Made by a program: the position numbers and the translations under genes. The notes under the pieces are model-generated. The model searched no databases. It saw only the letters and a program-made list of their open reading frames with translations, and was not told the DNA's origin. Shown piece by piece: positions 16,033 to 23,767 of a DNA stretch of 32,897 bases. Numbering within the stretch: position 1 is the stretch's first letter; each line of letters begins with the position of its first letter. This DNA is from Rhizobium sp. Q54 (GTDB taxonomy: Bacteria > Pseudomonadota > Alphaproteobacteria > Reyranellales > Reyranellaceae), in contig CAMDOT010000044.1 in the NCBI GenBank assembly GCA_945903635.1, positions 1 to 32,897 of the forward strand. The letters run 5' to 3'.

Positions 16033-17244
16033 TCATAATGCCTTGATCGCCGCTTCGATGCGATCGAGGCCCATGCTCAGTCGCTCTGCACCCGAGGCAA
16101 AGCAGAGTCGGATGTTGCCGGTGCCGCCCGGCCCGAAGGCCTCGCCGGGCGCGAGGCCCACCTTGTATTCCTTCGCCAGCTTCTTGCAGAAGGCCATGGT
16201 GTCGTCGACGCCGTCGACGGAGAAGAAAGCGTAGAAGGCCGCTTCCGGCCTCGCGATGGTGACCTTGGAGAGGCCGGACAGGCGCTGGAAAACCTGCTCG
16301 CCGCCGGCGCGACAGCGCTCGACCATCTGCCCCAGGAAATCGTCGCCCTTCTCGATCGCCGCGATCGCGCCCCTCTGCAGGAACGCCGGCACACCCGAGG
16401 TGTTGATCTGGACGAGCTTGGCGATCTGGTCGCCGAGCTGGGCGGGATGCGTGAGCCAGCCCAGCCGCCAGCCGGTCATCGCCCACGGCTTGGAGAAGCT
16501 GTTGAGCACGATCAGCGGATCGTCGGGACCGGCGTGCTCCAGGAAGGACGGCGCCACCTGTCGGCCGTCGGGCCGCTTGGTGTAGATCAGCCGGGCATAG
16601 ACCTCGTCGGCCATGATCCAGAGGCCGCGCTTGCGGGCGAAGTCGAGCAGCGCGCGCTGCTCGTCCGACGACATCATCCAGCCGGTCGGGTTGCCCGGCG
16701 AGTTTACGAAGATCGCCCGCGTGCGCTCGTCGACGGCATCGAACACGCGCTGCAGGTCGAGCGTCCAGCCGCCCCGCGCCGTCCGCTCGAGCGCCACGTA
16801 TTTCGGCACACCGCGCATCAGCTTGGTGGCCGAGGTGATGTTGGGCCAGATCGGCGAGATGATCACCACGTTGTCGCCGGGATCGAGCAGCATCTGAACG
16901 GACAGCAGGATCGCCTGCATGCCGCCGGTCGTGACGCTGATGCGGTCGACCGGGCACTTGATGCCGTAGAGCCGCTCGGTATAGGCGCTGAGCGACGCCC
17001 GCAGCTCGGGGATGCCGCGCTGCCACGTGTAAAACGTCTCGCCCGCCTGCAGGGCCGTGGCCGCCGCGTCGCGCACAAAATCAGGAGTCACGAGGTCGCC
17101 CTCGCCGAACCACAACGGCACGACGTCGGGGTCGCCGAACACGCTCATGGCGACGTCGGAGATCGGCGATTCGGGCAAAGTCCCGATCGGGCCGCTCAGC
17201 GAGGCACCGAGGCCCGGCGGCAGGAAACGAGTGTCGGTATGCAT
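16033..17244 (-). CDS. PLP-dependent class I/II aminotransferase
   Basis: The 403-residue fold-type I aminotransferase shows NSPGNPTG (181-188, with the cofactor-contacting Asn185), DEVYARLIY (Asp213, Tyr216), and the pyridoxal-phosphate lysine in SFSKPWAMTGWRLGW (Lys252). A terminal RLCFASG carries the carboxylate-binding Arg. The start at MHTDTRFLPPG matches the family N-terminus; the open frame extends 18 codons upstream without a convincing ribosome site. It heads a minus-strand run with the ABC exporter. The substrate is undetermined; aspartate/aromatic or alanine-like members share these motifs. Coupling with an exporter might reflect cotranscription only. Confidence 0.92.
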   Translation of the reverse strand: MHTDTRFLPPGLGASLSGPIGTLPESPISDVAMSVFGDPDVVPLWFGEGDLVTPDFVRDAAATALQAGETFYTWQRGIPELRASLSAYTERLYGIKCPVDRISVTTGGMQAILLSVQMLLDPGDNVVIISPIWPNITSATKLMRGVPKYVALERTARGGWTLDLQRVFDAVDERTRAIFVNSPGNPTGWMMSSDEQRALLDFARKRGLWIMADEVYARLIYTKRPDGRQVAPSFLEHAGPDDPLIVLNSFSKPWAMTGWRLGWLTHPAQLGDQIAKLVQINTSGVPAFLQRGAIAAIEKGDDFLGQMVERCRAGGEQVFQRLSGLSKVTIARPEAAFYAFFSVDGVDDTMAFCKKLAKEYKVGLAPGEAFGPGGTGNIRLCFASGAERLSMGLDRIEAAIKAL

Positions 17245-17300
17245 GGCTTCGGAACTAGCGCATCGTCCGGTCCTGCGCCAGCACCCCCACCGGCACATCA

Positions 17301-17339
17301 GAGCGAGACTTTCTCATAGGCGTCTCGCTCATAGGCGTC
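17301..17339. promoter_or_regulatory. Overlapping inverted and direct repeats in divergent gap
   Basis: In the 177-bp gap between the aminotransferase and the CYTH-like gene, GAGCGAGAC (17301-17309) and GTCTCGCTC (17322-17330) form a perfect 9-bp inverted repeat with a 12-base loop. Overlapping it, CTCATAGGCGTC occurs twice (17313-17324 and 17328-17339) with a 15-base period. The arrangement fits a regulator binding site or a small structured element, but no regulator gene is nearby. Confidence 0.4.
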
Positions 17340-17421
17340 CCGACGTCACGCTGGACGCGCCCGAGCCCCGGTTCGGATGACAGTGCGGCGTCAACGCGTT
17401 ACGCTCCGGCCGGGAGGGCGC

Positions 17422-18372
17422 ATGCCAAACGAAAACAAAGAATCAACTCTCAAAACTTGGCTGGCCGAGCAATACGGCGGCACCTACTCTGACGGCCGGC
17501 GCTGCGACGAGCTGGGCTATCTGCAGTGCAAATTGATCCTCAAGCCCGAACGCTTCACCTCGGCCCACGTGTTCAAGGAGTTCGCGGCCCTCGTGCAACG
17601 CGCCGCCACGGCGACCGGCGTCGGCTATCAGCACACCCCCAAATCGCAGCAGCGGCCCGAGGTGCGCGAGGTCCTGTTCCTCGATACCGGCGGTTACCAC
17701 CTCTACAACAACTCGTTCATCTGCCGGCGGCGCATCGCCTACGAGGACGGCTTCGCGATCGGCGATCCCGAGATCGTCTTCAAGTACCGCAGCGACGACA
17801 TGGCCAAGGCCCAGGCCATCGACGTGCGGCCGCACATCGACGGCAAGTACAAGATCAAGTTCAAGCTCGAGATCATGCCGCTCAAGGACCGCATCGGCGG
17901 CATGCGGCGCCTGCTGTCGCACAATGTCGAGTTCGGCTTGAGCCAGGCGCCGCAGGCGGCGCGCGTCGTGATGTCGTCGCTCGGCCACATGTCGCTGCCG
18001 GAACTCACCCAGATCTTCCCGGCCCTGTCGGTGATCTCCTGCGAGGGGCCCGACGACGTCTCGCTGGTCAACCAGACCATCGTCGAGGAGCTGCTGCAGG
18101 ACATCTGCTTCCTCGACTTCGGCCATCACACAGCCGCAACCGCCAATCTCGGCCTGTGGCGCGCGCGGGGCGACCACCATGCCTTCGTCGGCGAATTCGC
18201 CTACCAGCTCCGCTTTCCCGGCCCCGCCGACATCAGCCACAAGGCGCTGCTGGCCTGCGAGCATTTCTTCCTCGAACTGCAGCAGATCGCCGGCGACTGG
18301 CTGGCGCTCACCACGACCAAGACCGGCGCGGTCTACCGCCTAAAAGGTAATCCACCGCAAGCCCACGAATGA
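17422..18372 (+). CDS. CYTH-like domain protein, function unknown
   Basis: The 316-residue soluble protein has an N-terminal half resembling the CYTH triphosphate-tunnel fold. FLDTGGYHLYNNSFICRRR matches the DT-x-x-x-x-L-x-x-x-x-x-x-x-R-x-R pattern, and PEIVFKYRSDD matches the basic strand that follows; several alternating charged strands (K-x-K-x-K-x-E) come after. CYTH proteins bind or hydrolyse triphosphates (adenylate cyclase CyaB, thiamine triphosphatase, inorganic triphosphatase). The C-terminal half is unfamiliar. The ATG at 17422 has GGGAGGG just upstream. The stop overlaps the first chromate-transporter start as ATGA, so the three genes are probably translated in a coupled way. The CYTH assignment is from pattern recognition and needs a profile search. 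Confidence 0.6.
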   Translation: MPNENKESTLKTWLAEQYGGTYSDGRRCDELGYLQCKLILKPERFTSAHVFKEFAALVQRAATATGVGYQHTPKSQQRPEVREVLFLDTGGYHLYNNSFICRRRIAYEDGFAIGDPEIVFKYRSDDMAKAQAIDVRPHIDGKYKIKFKLEIMPLKDRIGGMRRLLSHNVEFGLSQAPQAARVVMSSLGHMSLPELTQIFPALSVISCEGPDDVSLVNQTIVEELLQDICFLDFGHHTAATANLGLWRARGDHHAFVGEFAYQLRFPGPADISHKALLACEHFFLELQQIAGDWLALTTTKTGAVYRLKGNPPQAHE

Positions 18373-18992
18373 ACACCCACGCCGCTGCCCCCAAGGGGCC
18401 CAAGCTTCCGCTCGCCCCGCCGCCGTCGCTGTGGCGGCTGTTCCTGGGCTTCTTCATCATGGGCTCCACCAGCATCGGCGGCGGAGTCATCGCCTATCTC
18501 CGCACCGGGCTGGTGAGCCACTACCGCTGGCTCGATGACGAGACCTTCGTCGAGCTGATGGCGATCAGCCAGAGCCTGCCCGGCCTCAACGCCACCAACA
18601 TGTCGATCCTGTCCGGCGACCGGCTGCGCGGCTGGCCGGGCGCCTTCTTCGCCGCGCTGGGCATGTGCCTGCCCGGTGCCGCGCTGATGACCGCCGCGGC
18701 CTTCGCCGTCGGAATCGGCGGCGACGACCCGATATCGAAGGCCTTCCTGCATGCCATCGCAGCGGGCGCCGTCGGACTGATCACCGTCGTCCTGGTGCAG
18801 CTCGGCGCCAAGGTGCTGGGTGAGATTGCCGACTATGTCTTCGTGGTGCTGACGGCCGTACTGGTCGCCTTCCTGCACGTGCCGGTGCTCATCGCCCTGG
18901 TCGGTGTCGGCGCGCTGGCCATCTGGTGGCACCGCCCCCGCAAGGGCACTGCGCCCAAGCCCGCGGATCCGCACTTCAAGGATCATCCATGA
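18369..18992 (+). CDS. Short-chain chromate transporter, first half
   Basis: The 207-residue membrane protein is a single-domain member of the CHR family, whose full-length members export chromate and carry two such domains. Visible CHR features are the first helix LFLGFFIMGSTSIGGGVIAYLR, the QSLPGLNATNMSILSGDRLRGWPGA conserved block (about 74-98), and further helices. Short-chain members work as a pair, and the partner is the next gene, overlapping by ATGA. The first-helix G-x-G-G-P motif of typical ChrA is altered to S-I-G-G-G. Whether the substrate is chromate or another oxyanion is unknown. Confidence 0.85.
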   Translation: MNTHAAAPKGPKLPLAPPPSLWRLFLGFFIMGSTSIGGGVIAYLRTGLVSHYRWLDDETFVELMAISQSLPGLNATNMSILSGDRLRGWPGAFFAALGMCLPGAALMTAAAFAVGIGGDDPISKAFLHAIAAGAVGLITVVLVQLGAKVLGEIADYVFVVLTAVLVAFLHVPVLIALVGVGALAIWWHRPRKGTAPKPADPHFKDHP

Positions 18993-19513
18993 AGCAGCTC
19001 CTCGATCTGGCCGCGGTCTTTGGCTACCTCTCCCTGCTGACGGTGGGCGGTGGCATGGCCGCGTTCCCGGAGCTGAAATCTCTCACGGTCGACACTTATC
19101 ACTGGGTCACCTTCCCCGAGCTGATGCATTACTACAGCCTCGGACAGCTCGCCCCCGGCCCCAACATGATGATGGTGGCCGCGATCGGCGCTCAGGTCGC
19201 GGGCCTGCCCGGCGCCGCGGTCGTTCTGGTGGCCTTCATCCTGCCGACCGGACTCCTCACCTTCGGGATCGGCCGGCTGTGGAACCGCCTCGCCAACTGG
19301 CCGTGGCGGCCAGCGGTCCAGCGTGGACTGGGCGCTGTTTCGGTCGGCCTCGTGCTGGCCGGCGGCATCGTGCTGGCCCGCGGCGCCCTCACCAATACGC
19401 TCACCGTGGCGCTCGCCGTCGGCGTCTTCGCGCTGCTGATGCTGACCAAGATCAATCCCGCCATCCCGATCGTGGCGAGCGGGCTGATCGGCATCCTCCT
19501 CTACGTGATTTAA
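18989..19513 (+). CDS. Short-chain chromate transporter, second half
   Basis: The 174-residue membrane protein is the partner CHR domain. It has FGYLSLLTVGGGMAAFPEL in the first helix and GQLAPGPNMMMVAAIGAQVAGLPGA as the conserved P-G-P block. Its ATG overlaps the stop of the first half by ATGA (18989-18992), which favours stoichiometric synthesis. The pair together would form an antiparallel two-domain transporter equivalent to one ChrA. An open upstream extension to 18926 would overlap the partner and is not preferred. Confidence 0.87.
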   Translation: MKQLLDLAAVFGYLSLLTVGGGMAAFPELKSLTVDTYHWVTFPELMHYYSLGQLAPGPNMMMVAAIGAQVAGLPGAAVVLVAFILPTGLLTFGIGRLWNRLANWPWRPAVQRGLGAVSVGLVLAGGIVLARGALTNTLTVALAVGVFALLMLTKINPAIPIVASGLIGILLYVI

Positions 19514-19551
19514 GGGCTTTTCGGCCTCGCGCCTCTGGCGCAAAATAGCCC
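19514..19551. repeat. Imperfect hairpin between chrA pair and lipoprotein gene
   Basis: An outer GGGCT (19514-19518) pairs with AGCCC (19547-19551), and an inner GCGCC-TCT-GGCGC forms a 5-bp stem (19529-19541), with partial pairing between. It begins right after the stop of the second transporter half and ends 1 base before the next ATG. It might attenuate read-through, but there is no T-run. Confidence 0.3.
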
Positions 19552-19552
19552 A

Positions 19553-19852
19553 ATGAAGCGCCTTCTGAAGCGGATTGCCCCAGTGGTTCTGGCGGCCGGC
19601 CTGCTTGCCGGTTGCGTCACCTCATCGAACGTGGATCAGGTCCGCGCCGGCATGAGTCCCGACCAGGTGCAGACCATTCTCGGCGAGCCCGAGACGGTCG
19701 CCCATGCGCCCGGCGCGCAGTGCTCCTACTACACGGTGCTGAAGGATTTCTGGAGCCGCACACCGTGGACCCTCTCCAACCGCTATTACGTCTGCTACGA
19801 CGACGGCAAGGTGAAGTCCTTCGGCCGCACCGACGTCCCGACCTCGGGCTGA
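19553..19852 (+). CDS. SmpA/OmlA (BamE-like) lipoprotein
   Basis: The 99-residue protein has a lipoprotein signal (VVLAAGLLAGC, Cys21 lipidated) and a small SmpA/OmlA domain. VRAGMSPDQVQTILGEPETV is the hallmark helix, followed by a strand with a Cys pair (CSYYTVL and YYVCYDDGKV). Family members include BamE of the outer-membrane assembly machine and other outer-membrane lipoproteins. The gene may be a paralogue rather than the true BamE, since no assembly genes are adjacent. It follows the chromate-transporter pair by 39 bp. Confidence 0.8.
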   Translation: MKRLLKRIAPVVLAAGLLAGCVTSSNVDQVRAGMSPDQVQTILGEPETVAHAPGAQCSYYTVLKDFWSRTPWTLSNRYYVCYDDGKVKSFGRTDVPTSG

Positions 19853-19862
19853 ACCAAGCTTA

Positions 19863-19896
19863 CTGCTGCGCCGATCTCACTGCTGCGCCGATCTCA
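19863..19896. repeat. 17-bp perfect tandem duplication
   Basis: CTGCTGCGCCGATCTCA occurs twice head to tail (19863-19879 and 19880-19896). The second copy codes for the end of the MORN-repeat protein, and the first copy begins at that gene's stop codon and extends beyond it. Because 17 is not a multiple of three, the duplication changes the frame and affects where translation ends. Confidence 0.85.
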
Positions 19897-20446
19897 GGGG
19901 CCGCTCCTCGCCCGCCGTGCACGACGCTCGCAGCACGCCGATCGCCACCACACGGCCATCGATGGCCAGACAGCCGTTGTGCCAGTGCCCGGACAGCGTC
20001 TGGCCGGCAAGCTGGACCGTGCCGTACCCATCCGGGACATCGTCGGCGTAGTTGCCCTCGTAACGATTTTCGTTGTTCCAGACGTAACGGCCGAAGCCTT
20101 CGCGCCGGCCAAAGCGGTAGGTGCCCTCAAACCGGTCGATCGCCTGGCCGTGCTCGGTCCACAGCATGACGCCGCGCCCGTGCTTCAGGCCCTCGCGCCA
20201 GGCGCCTTTCCACACCGCCGTATCGCCGGGCTCGGGGTGCCAATCCCACATCCGGCATCCGGTTTCGGTATCGAACAGCCAGCCGCCGTCGTCGCAGGGC
20301 GCCGTCCAGCTGATCTGCACCGAATCGGGCGGCACCGCCGCCGCCGCGGAGCGCTGTCCGGGACTGTAGGCGAGTTGCTGCTGGGCCAGCGCCGGGCCGC
20401 CCGCAAGAAGAAAAGCCGACAGAAAAATGACGATATGCCGTCGCAT
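19877..20446 (-). CDS. Secreted MORN-repeat protein
   Basis: The 189-residue protein has a signal peptide (IVIFLSAFLLAGGPALA, cleavage before QQQ) and about three MORN repeats (WKGAWREGLKHGRGVMLW, FEGTYRFGRREGFGRYVW, YEGNYADDVPDGYGTVQL), which form an extended beta-hairpin structure used for protein or lipid contacts. A CDDGGWLFDTETGC stretch precedes them and may form a disulfide. The start at 20446 has GAGAGGG upstream and places the signal peptide correctly. A C-terminal tail with two Cys follows the repeats. It is divergent from the hypothetical gene at 20600. Partners are unknown. Confidence 0.75.
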   Translation of the reverse strand: MRRHIVIFLSAFLLAGGPALAQQQLAYSPGQRSAAAAVPPDSVQISWTAPCDDGGWLFDTETGCRMWDWHPEPGDTAVWKGAWREGLKHGRGVMLWTEHGQAIDRFEGTYRFGRREGFGRYVWNNENRYEGNYADDVPDGYGTVQLAGQTLSGHWHNGCLAIDGRVVAIGVLRASCTAGEERPLRSAQQ

Positions 20447-20599
20447 GATGCCCTCTCGGACCACCGTGAACAGGACGGTCCTGGAGTAACGAGGCGCCCC
20501 TCGGAAAGGTTGCTCGGCTGGCTGTGTGAAACCATGATATCCCGGGATCGTCACAAAGTTCGCCGGATACGGAATCAGGGTCAGTCAGGAGACGATAGA

Positions 20600-20989
20600 A
20601 TGCCTCAGCGTCAGGTTGATGCGATCGTAGCGGCCATTGCCGACATCTACGGCCAGCCCAACGAGAGCGGCATGCTGTGCTGCACGATCGAGGCCGTGAA
20701 TGCCGGCGGCACCGACGTGTCGATCCAGGTCATGGCCGATTCGATCAACATCTCGCCCTATCCCTACCACGAGGAGCCGCTCACGCGCCTGGAGCTGAGC
20801 GGCGCCATGGAGGGCCTCGAGGAGATGGAACTCGAACTGGTCGATTGGGACGCCAATGCCTTCGCCACCGTGGGCACCGCCGGCAACGAGCCGGTCGATG
20901 TCGCGCGGCTGGTCGACGAGACCTTCACCAAGGTGCTGGGCTGCGACGCCGCCTACGACCCCCGCGCCTCGACCGAGGACCTCGGCTAA
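20600..20989 (+). CDS. Hypothetical acidic protein
   Basis: The 129-residue soluble protein is acidic and has no signal peptide or hydrophobic segment. It begins with a helix (QRQVDAIVAAIADIYGQP), continues with alternating strand-like sequence including two adjacent Cys (LCCTIE), then a Glu-rich segment (MEGLEEMELELVDWD), and ends with a helix (VARLVDETFTKVLGCDAAYD). I do not recognise a family. The start has AGGAGA seven bases upstream. The 153-bp gap before it is shared with the divergent MORN gene. Codon use is like the neighbours. Confidence 0.65.
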   Translation: MPQRQVDAIVAAIADIYGQPNESGMLCCTIEAVNAGGTDVSIQVMADSINISPYPYHEEPLTRLELSGAMEGLEEMELELVDWDANAFATVGTAGNEPVDVARLVDETFTKVLGCDAAYDPRASTEDLG

Positions 20990-21144
20990 AAATCTGCGGC
21001 TATAAATCTGCACGCACGTGCCTGCATATTGTGAGCAGGTGCGTCACGAACGGGCCAACTCGTCGCACCCCGCCCGACACAGGCAACGTCGGCAAAGGGT
21101 TGAGCATTGAGAGGGAGCTTCCAACGCAAAAAGGAGTCCCTCTC

Positions 21145-21438
21145 ATGAAGCACATCGTCCTCACTGCCGTCGCCATGCTCGCCGCCACCGGCATCGCCGT
21201 CGCACAGACGGCGACGCCACCGGCGACACCGACCATGCCAAAGACGCCACCGGCAGGCGCCACCACGTCGACGTCGGCGAATGCGGCCCAAGCCCAGATC
21301 GAGGCCAGCGGCTATTCCGGCGTCAAGGCGCTGAAGCGCCAGGAAGACGGTTCCTGGCGGGGCCGCGCGACGAAAAACAACGTCGAGGTTGCCGTCAGCG
21401 TCGACGGCCGGGGCAACGTCACGCAGATGTCGCGCTAA
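21145..21438 (+). CDS. Small periplasmic protein, PepSY-like
   Basis: The 97-residue protein has a signal peptide (IVLTAVAMLAATGIAVA, cleavage before QTA), then a Thr/Pro/Ala-rich linker (about 22-46) and a compact C-terminal part (about 50-97) with the pattern IEASGYSGVKALKRQEDGSWRG followed by an alternating V-x-V strand ending in GNVTQM. This fits a small PepSY-like or similar alpha-beta domain found in exported proteins, with unknown binding role. AAGGAG sits ten bases before the ATG. A clear hairpin with TTT follows about 85 bases after the stop. Confidence 0.7.
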   Translation: MKHIVLTAVAMLAATGIAVAQTATPPATPTMPKTPPAGATTSTSANAAQAQIEASGYSGVKALKRQEDGSWRGRATKNNVEVAVSVDGRGNVTQMSR

Positions 21439-21523
21439 GCCGGGCCAACCTCCCCGCGCCGACCTCCCCCACGGCGCCGATGGCCGTCATTCTCCCCGGC
21501 GGCCATCACCAGTGGCCACGGCA

Positions 21524-21552
21524 CCCGCCTCGCCTCCGGACGAGGCGGGTTT
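21524..21552 (+). terminator. Rho-independent-like terminator
   Basis: CCCGCCTCG (21524-21532) pairs perfectly with CGAGGCGGG (21541-21549) around an 8-base loop, and TTT follows. The T-run is short, so efficiency is uncertain, but it sits between the small periplasmic protein and the NnrU gene. Confidence 0.5.
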
Positions 21553-21580
21553 CGCGCGGGCCGATACGCGCGGGCCGATA
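21553..21580. repeat. 14-bp perfect tandem duplication
   Basis: CGCGCGGGCCGATA occurs twice head to tail immediately after the terminator-like hairpin and about 30 bases before the NnrU start. It could move the spacing of a promoter element; no clear promoter is seen. Confidence 0.8.
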
Positions 21581-21608
21581 ACGGCAGCGAGCTGTGGTAT
21601 GATCGACC

Positions 21609-22181
21609 ATGGTTCTCCTGATCCTCGGTCTCGTTCTCTTCCTCGGCATCCACACGCTGACGACGTTTCGCGAGACCCGCGCGGCGATGATCGGCCGGCT
21701 GGGTGAAGGTGGCTACAAGGGCCTCTACTCCCTGGTCTCGGCCGCCGGCCTGGTGCTCATCGTCTGGGGCTTCGGCAGCTACCGCAGCGGCGGCTATATC
21801 CAGGTCTGGAATCCGCCGCAGGCGATCTTCCAGCCCATCGCCCTCGTCCTGCTGTGGTTCGCCTTCGTGGCGCTCGTCGCCACCTATGCCCCGGCGGGCA
21901 AGATCAAATCGGTGCTGCGCCATCCCATGCTGGCGGCGGTAAAGGCCTGGGCGCTCTCCCATCTGCTGGTGAACGGCGATCTGGGCTCGATGCTGCTGTT
22001 CGGCGGCCTGCTCGCCTGGGCGGTCTACGACCGGATCGCGCTCAAGCGCCGCGGCGACCTGGGTGCCGCTCCGGTCGACGGCTTCAAGCTGAACGACGCC
22101 ATCGTCGTGGTCATCGGCACCGTGGCCTATTTCGCGATGATGTGGCTGCACGACTCCTTGATCGGCGTAGCCGCAAACTAG
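21609..22181 (+). CDS. NnrU-family membrane protein
   Basis: The 190-residue inner-membrane protein has about five to six hydrophobic helices and the NnrU signature. It starts with LGLVLFLGIHTLTTF, has R-H-P-M-L-A-A-V-K-A-W-A-L-S-H-L-L-V-N-G-D in the middle (two conserved His), and ends with a long hydrophobic helix. NnrU was first described beside nitric-oxide respiration genes in Rhodobacter, but homologues are common without denitrification genes, as here. No canonical ribosome site is visible before the ATG. It is convergent with the amidohydrolase. Confidence 0.88.
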   Translation: MVLLILGLVLFLGIHTLTTFRETRAAMIGRLGEGGYKGLYSLVSAAGLVLIVWGFGSYRSGGYIQVWNPPQAIFQPIALVLLWFAFVALVATYAPAGKIKSVLRHPMLAAVKAWALSHLLVNGDLGSMLLFGGLLAWAVYDRIALKRRGDLGAAPVDGFKLNDAIVVVIGTVAYFAMMWLHDSLIGVAAN

Positions 22182-22201
22182 CCGGGAACGGGCGGCGTCC
22201 C

Positions 22202-23740
22202 TTAGTGGGCGTGGCCATGGCCATCGCCCTTGCCGTAGTGGAAGTGCGCCCCGCCGAAGCGATCGATGTGCAGCGGCTGCTTGGCGAGGCCGGGACAGAA
22301 GGTGTTCACGATCTTCTCGAGCTTATCGTAGAGCGCCTTGGCCGGCTTGCGGCCCCTGGCCAGCCGCTCCCGCGCCTGCTCGGCCTGCTTGGCAACCTTG
22401 GCGATGTCGATCAGCAGCAACTTGCGGTTCTCCATCACCATGCGCCCGCCGATCATCACCGAGTGCACGCCGGAGCCATCTTCGGTGTGTACGATCTGGT
22501 TGGTCGCATCGTTGAACGGGATCCAGTTGATGTTGCCGAGGTCGAGGAAGACGATGTCGGCCTTGTAGCCCGCCTCGAGCTTGCCGATCTTGTCGCCCAG
22601 CCCCAACGCGCGGGCGCTGCCGGCGGTGGCGGCGTGCAGCACCTCCTCGGTCGTGATCCACTGCCCGTTGTCCGGCCCCTGCACCTTGGAGACCATCGAG
22701 GCCAGCCGCATGTTCTCGTACATGTTCTGATTGTCCGAGCACGAGGCGCCGTCGGTGCCGATGCCGACATTCACCTTGGCGTCGAGCATGCCCCTCATGT
22801 CGGCCATGCCGTTGCCCAGCACCATGTTGGAGCCGGGATTGTGCGAGACCGAGGCGCCCTTGTCGCCCAACAGCTTCATGTCGTCGCCGTCGAGCCACAC
22901 GCCGTGCGCCACGGTGAACTTCGGCCCCACCAGCCCAAGCGAATCCATGTAGGCCGTGAGCGAAGTACCGTAGAGCCGGTAGCCTGCGACCACCTGCACC
23001 TTCGATTCCGAGACGTGGCTGTGCAGCCCGGTGTCGTAGTCCTTGGCGAGCTTCAGACAGGCCAGCAGGAACTCGCGGCTGCAATGGTGCGGGATGGTGG
23101 GCGCGACCGCGAGGTGCACGCCGGCGCGGTCGAGCTTCCAGCCATGCAGCGCCTTCTTCATCTGCGCCACGCTCGCCTTGTAGGGCGAGAAACGATAGGC
23201 CTCGACCGCCTTCTGCAGCGACGGCGGCAGCTGGTCCATCAGCCCGGGGATCGCCTGGAAGAAACTGGTGTCGGCCACCATCGGCGCCAGCATCGCGCGC
23301 ATGCCCACATCGGCATAGGCCTGGCCGATTGCGGCCAGCCCCTCCGCAGTCGGCATCGGAAATTCAGCCGCGAGGTCATAGGCTGCTGTACAGCCCTTCA
23401 TCACCATCTCGGCCGCGCCGATCAGGCTGGAAAGGTACTTGTCCTCGAGCGTCCGCGCGCCGCTCATGTAGGGGCCTGCCGTCAGCAGCAGTTCCAGCGT
23501 GACGCCATCGACCATGCCCTTGGCGAGATTGCCGTGGCTGTGAGTATGGCCGTTGATCAGGCCGGGGTGCAGCAACTTGCCCTTGGCGTCGATCACCGTG
23601 GCCGAGTCCGGCGCCTGCACCTTGGCCCCGATCTCCACGATCGTGTCGCCCTTCACCAGGATGTCGGCCAGCGGCGCCGAATGGCCCTTGATGTCGACCA
23701 CCCGCCCGCCACGGATCACAGTCATCGGCGCTTTTGCCAT
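22202..23740 (-). CDS. Metal-dependent amidohydrolase with His-rich tail
   Basis: The 512-residue cytoplasmic enzyme belongs to the amidohydrolase superfamily (ATZ/TRZ, cytosine/guanine deaminase-like). The metal site is visible as NGHTHSHG (His65, His67), LHSHVSES, VAHGVWL and GTDGASCSDNQ with the final Asp. It acts on a C-N or C-Cl bond of a heterocycle or amide; substrate is unknown. The last about 15 residues are rich in His and Gly (HFHYGKGDGHGHAH), which might hold or deliver metal. It follows the ABC permease by 27 bp with GAGGA before the ATG, so it is the last gene of a four-gene operon and probably processes the imported compound. Confidence 0.88.
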   Translation of the reverse strand: MAKAPMTVIRGGRVVDIKGHSAPLADILVKGDTIVEIGAKVQAPDSATVIDAKGKLLHPGLINGHTHSHGNLAKGMVDGVTLELLLTAGPYMSGARTLEDKYLSSLIGAAEMVMKGCTAAYDLAAEFPMPTAEGLAAIGQAYADVGMRAMLAPMVADTSFFQAIPGLMDQLPPSLQKAVEAYRFSPYKASVAQMKKALHGWKLDRAGVHLAVAPTIPHHCSREFLLACLKLAKDYDTGLHSHVSESKVQVVAGYRLYGTSLTAYMDSLGLVGPKFTVAHGVWLDGDDMKLLGDKGASVSHNPGSNMVLGNGMADMRGMLDAKVNVGIGTDGASCSDNQNMYENMRLASMVSKVQGPDNGQWITTEEVLHAATAGSARALGLGDKIGKLEAGYKADIVFLDLGNINWIPFNDATNQIVHTEDGSGVHSVMIGGRMVMENRKLLLIDIAKVAKQAEQARERLARGRKPAKALYDKLEKIVNTFCPGLAKQPLHIDRFGGAHFHYGKGDGHGHAH

Positions 23741-23767
23741 GTCACGTCCTCGTTCTAGGAAGCCATC

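Noticed and set aside
19514..19551. Strong terminator after the chromate-transporter pair
   Set aside because: The hairpin is imperfect and lacks a T-run, so it is reported only as a structured repeat.
21854..23758. Long plus-strand open frame opposite the amidohydrolase
   Set aside because: It begins inside nnrU in another frame and yields His/Arg/Leu-rich sequence typical of antisense frames; the minus-strand protein has a full metal site.
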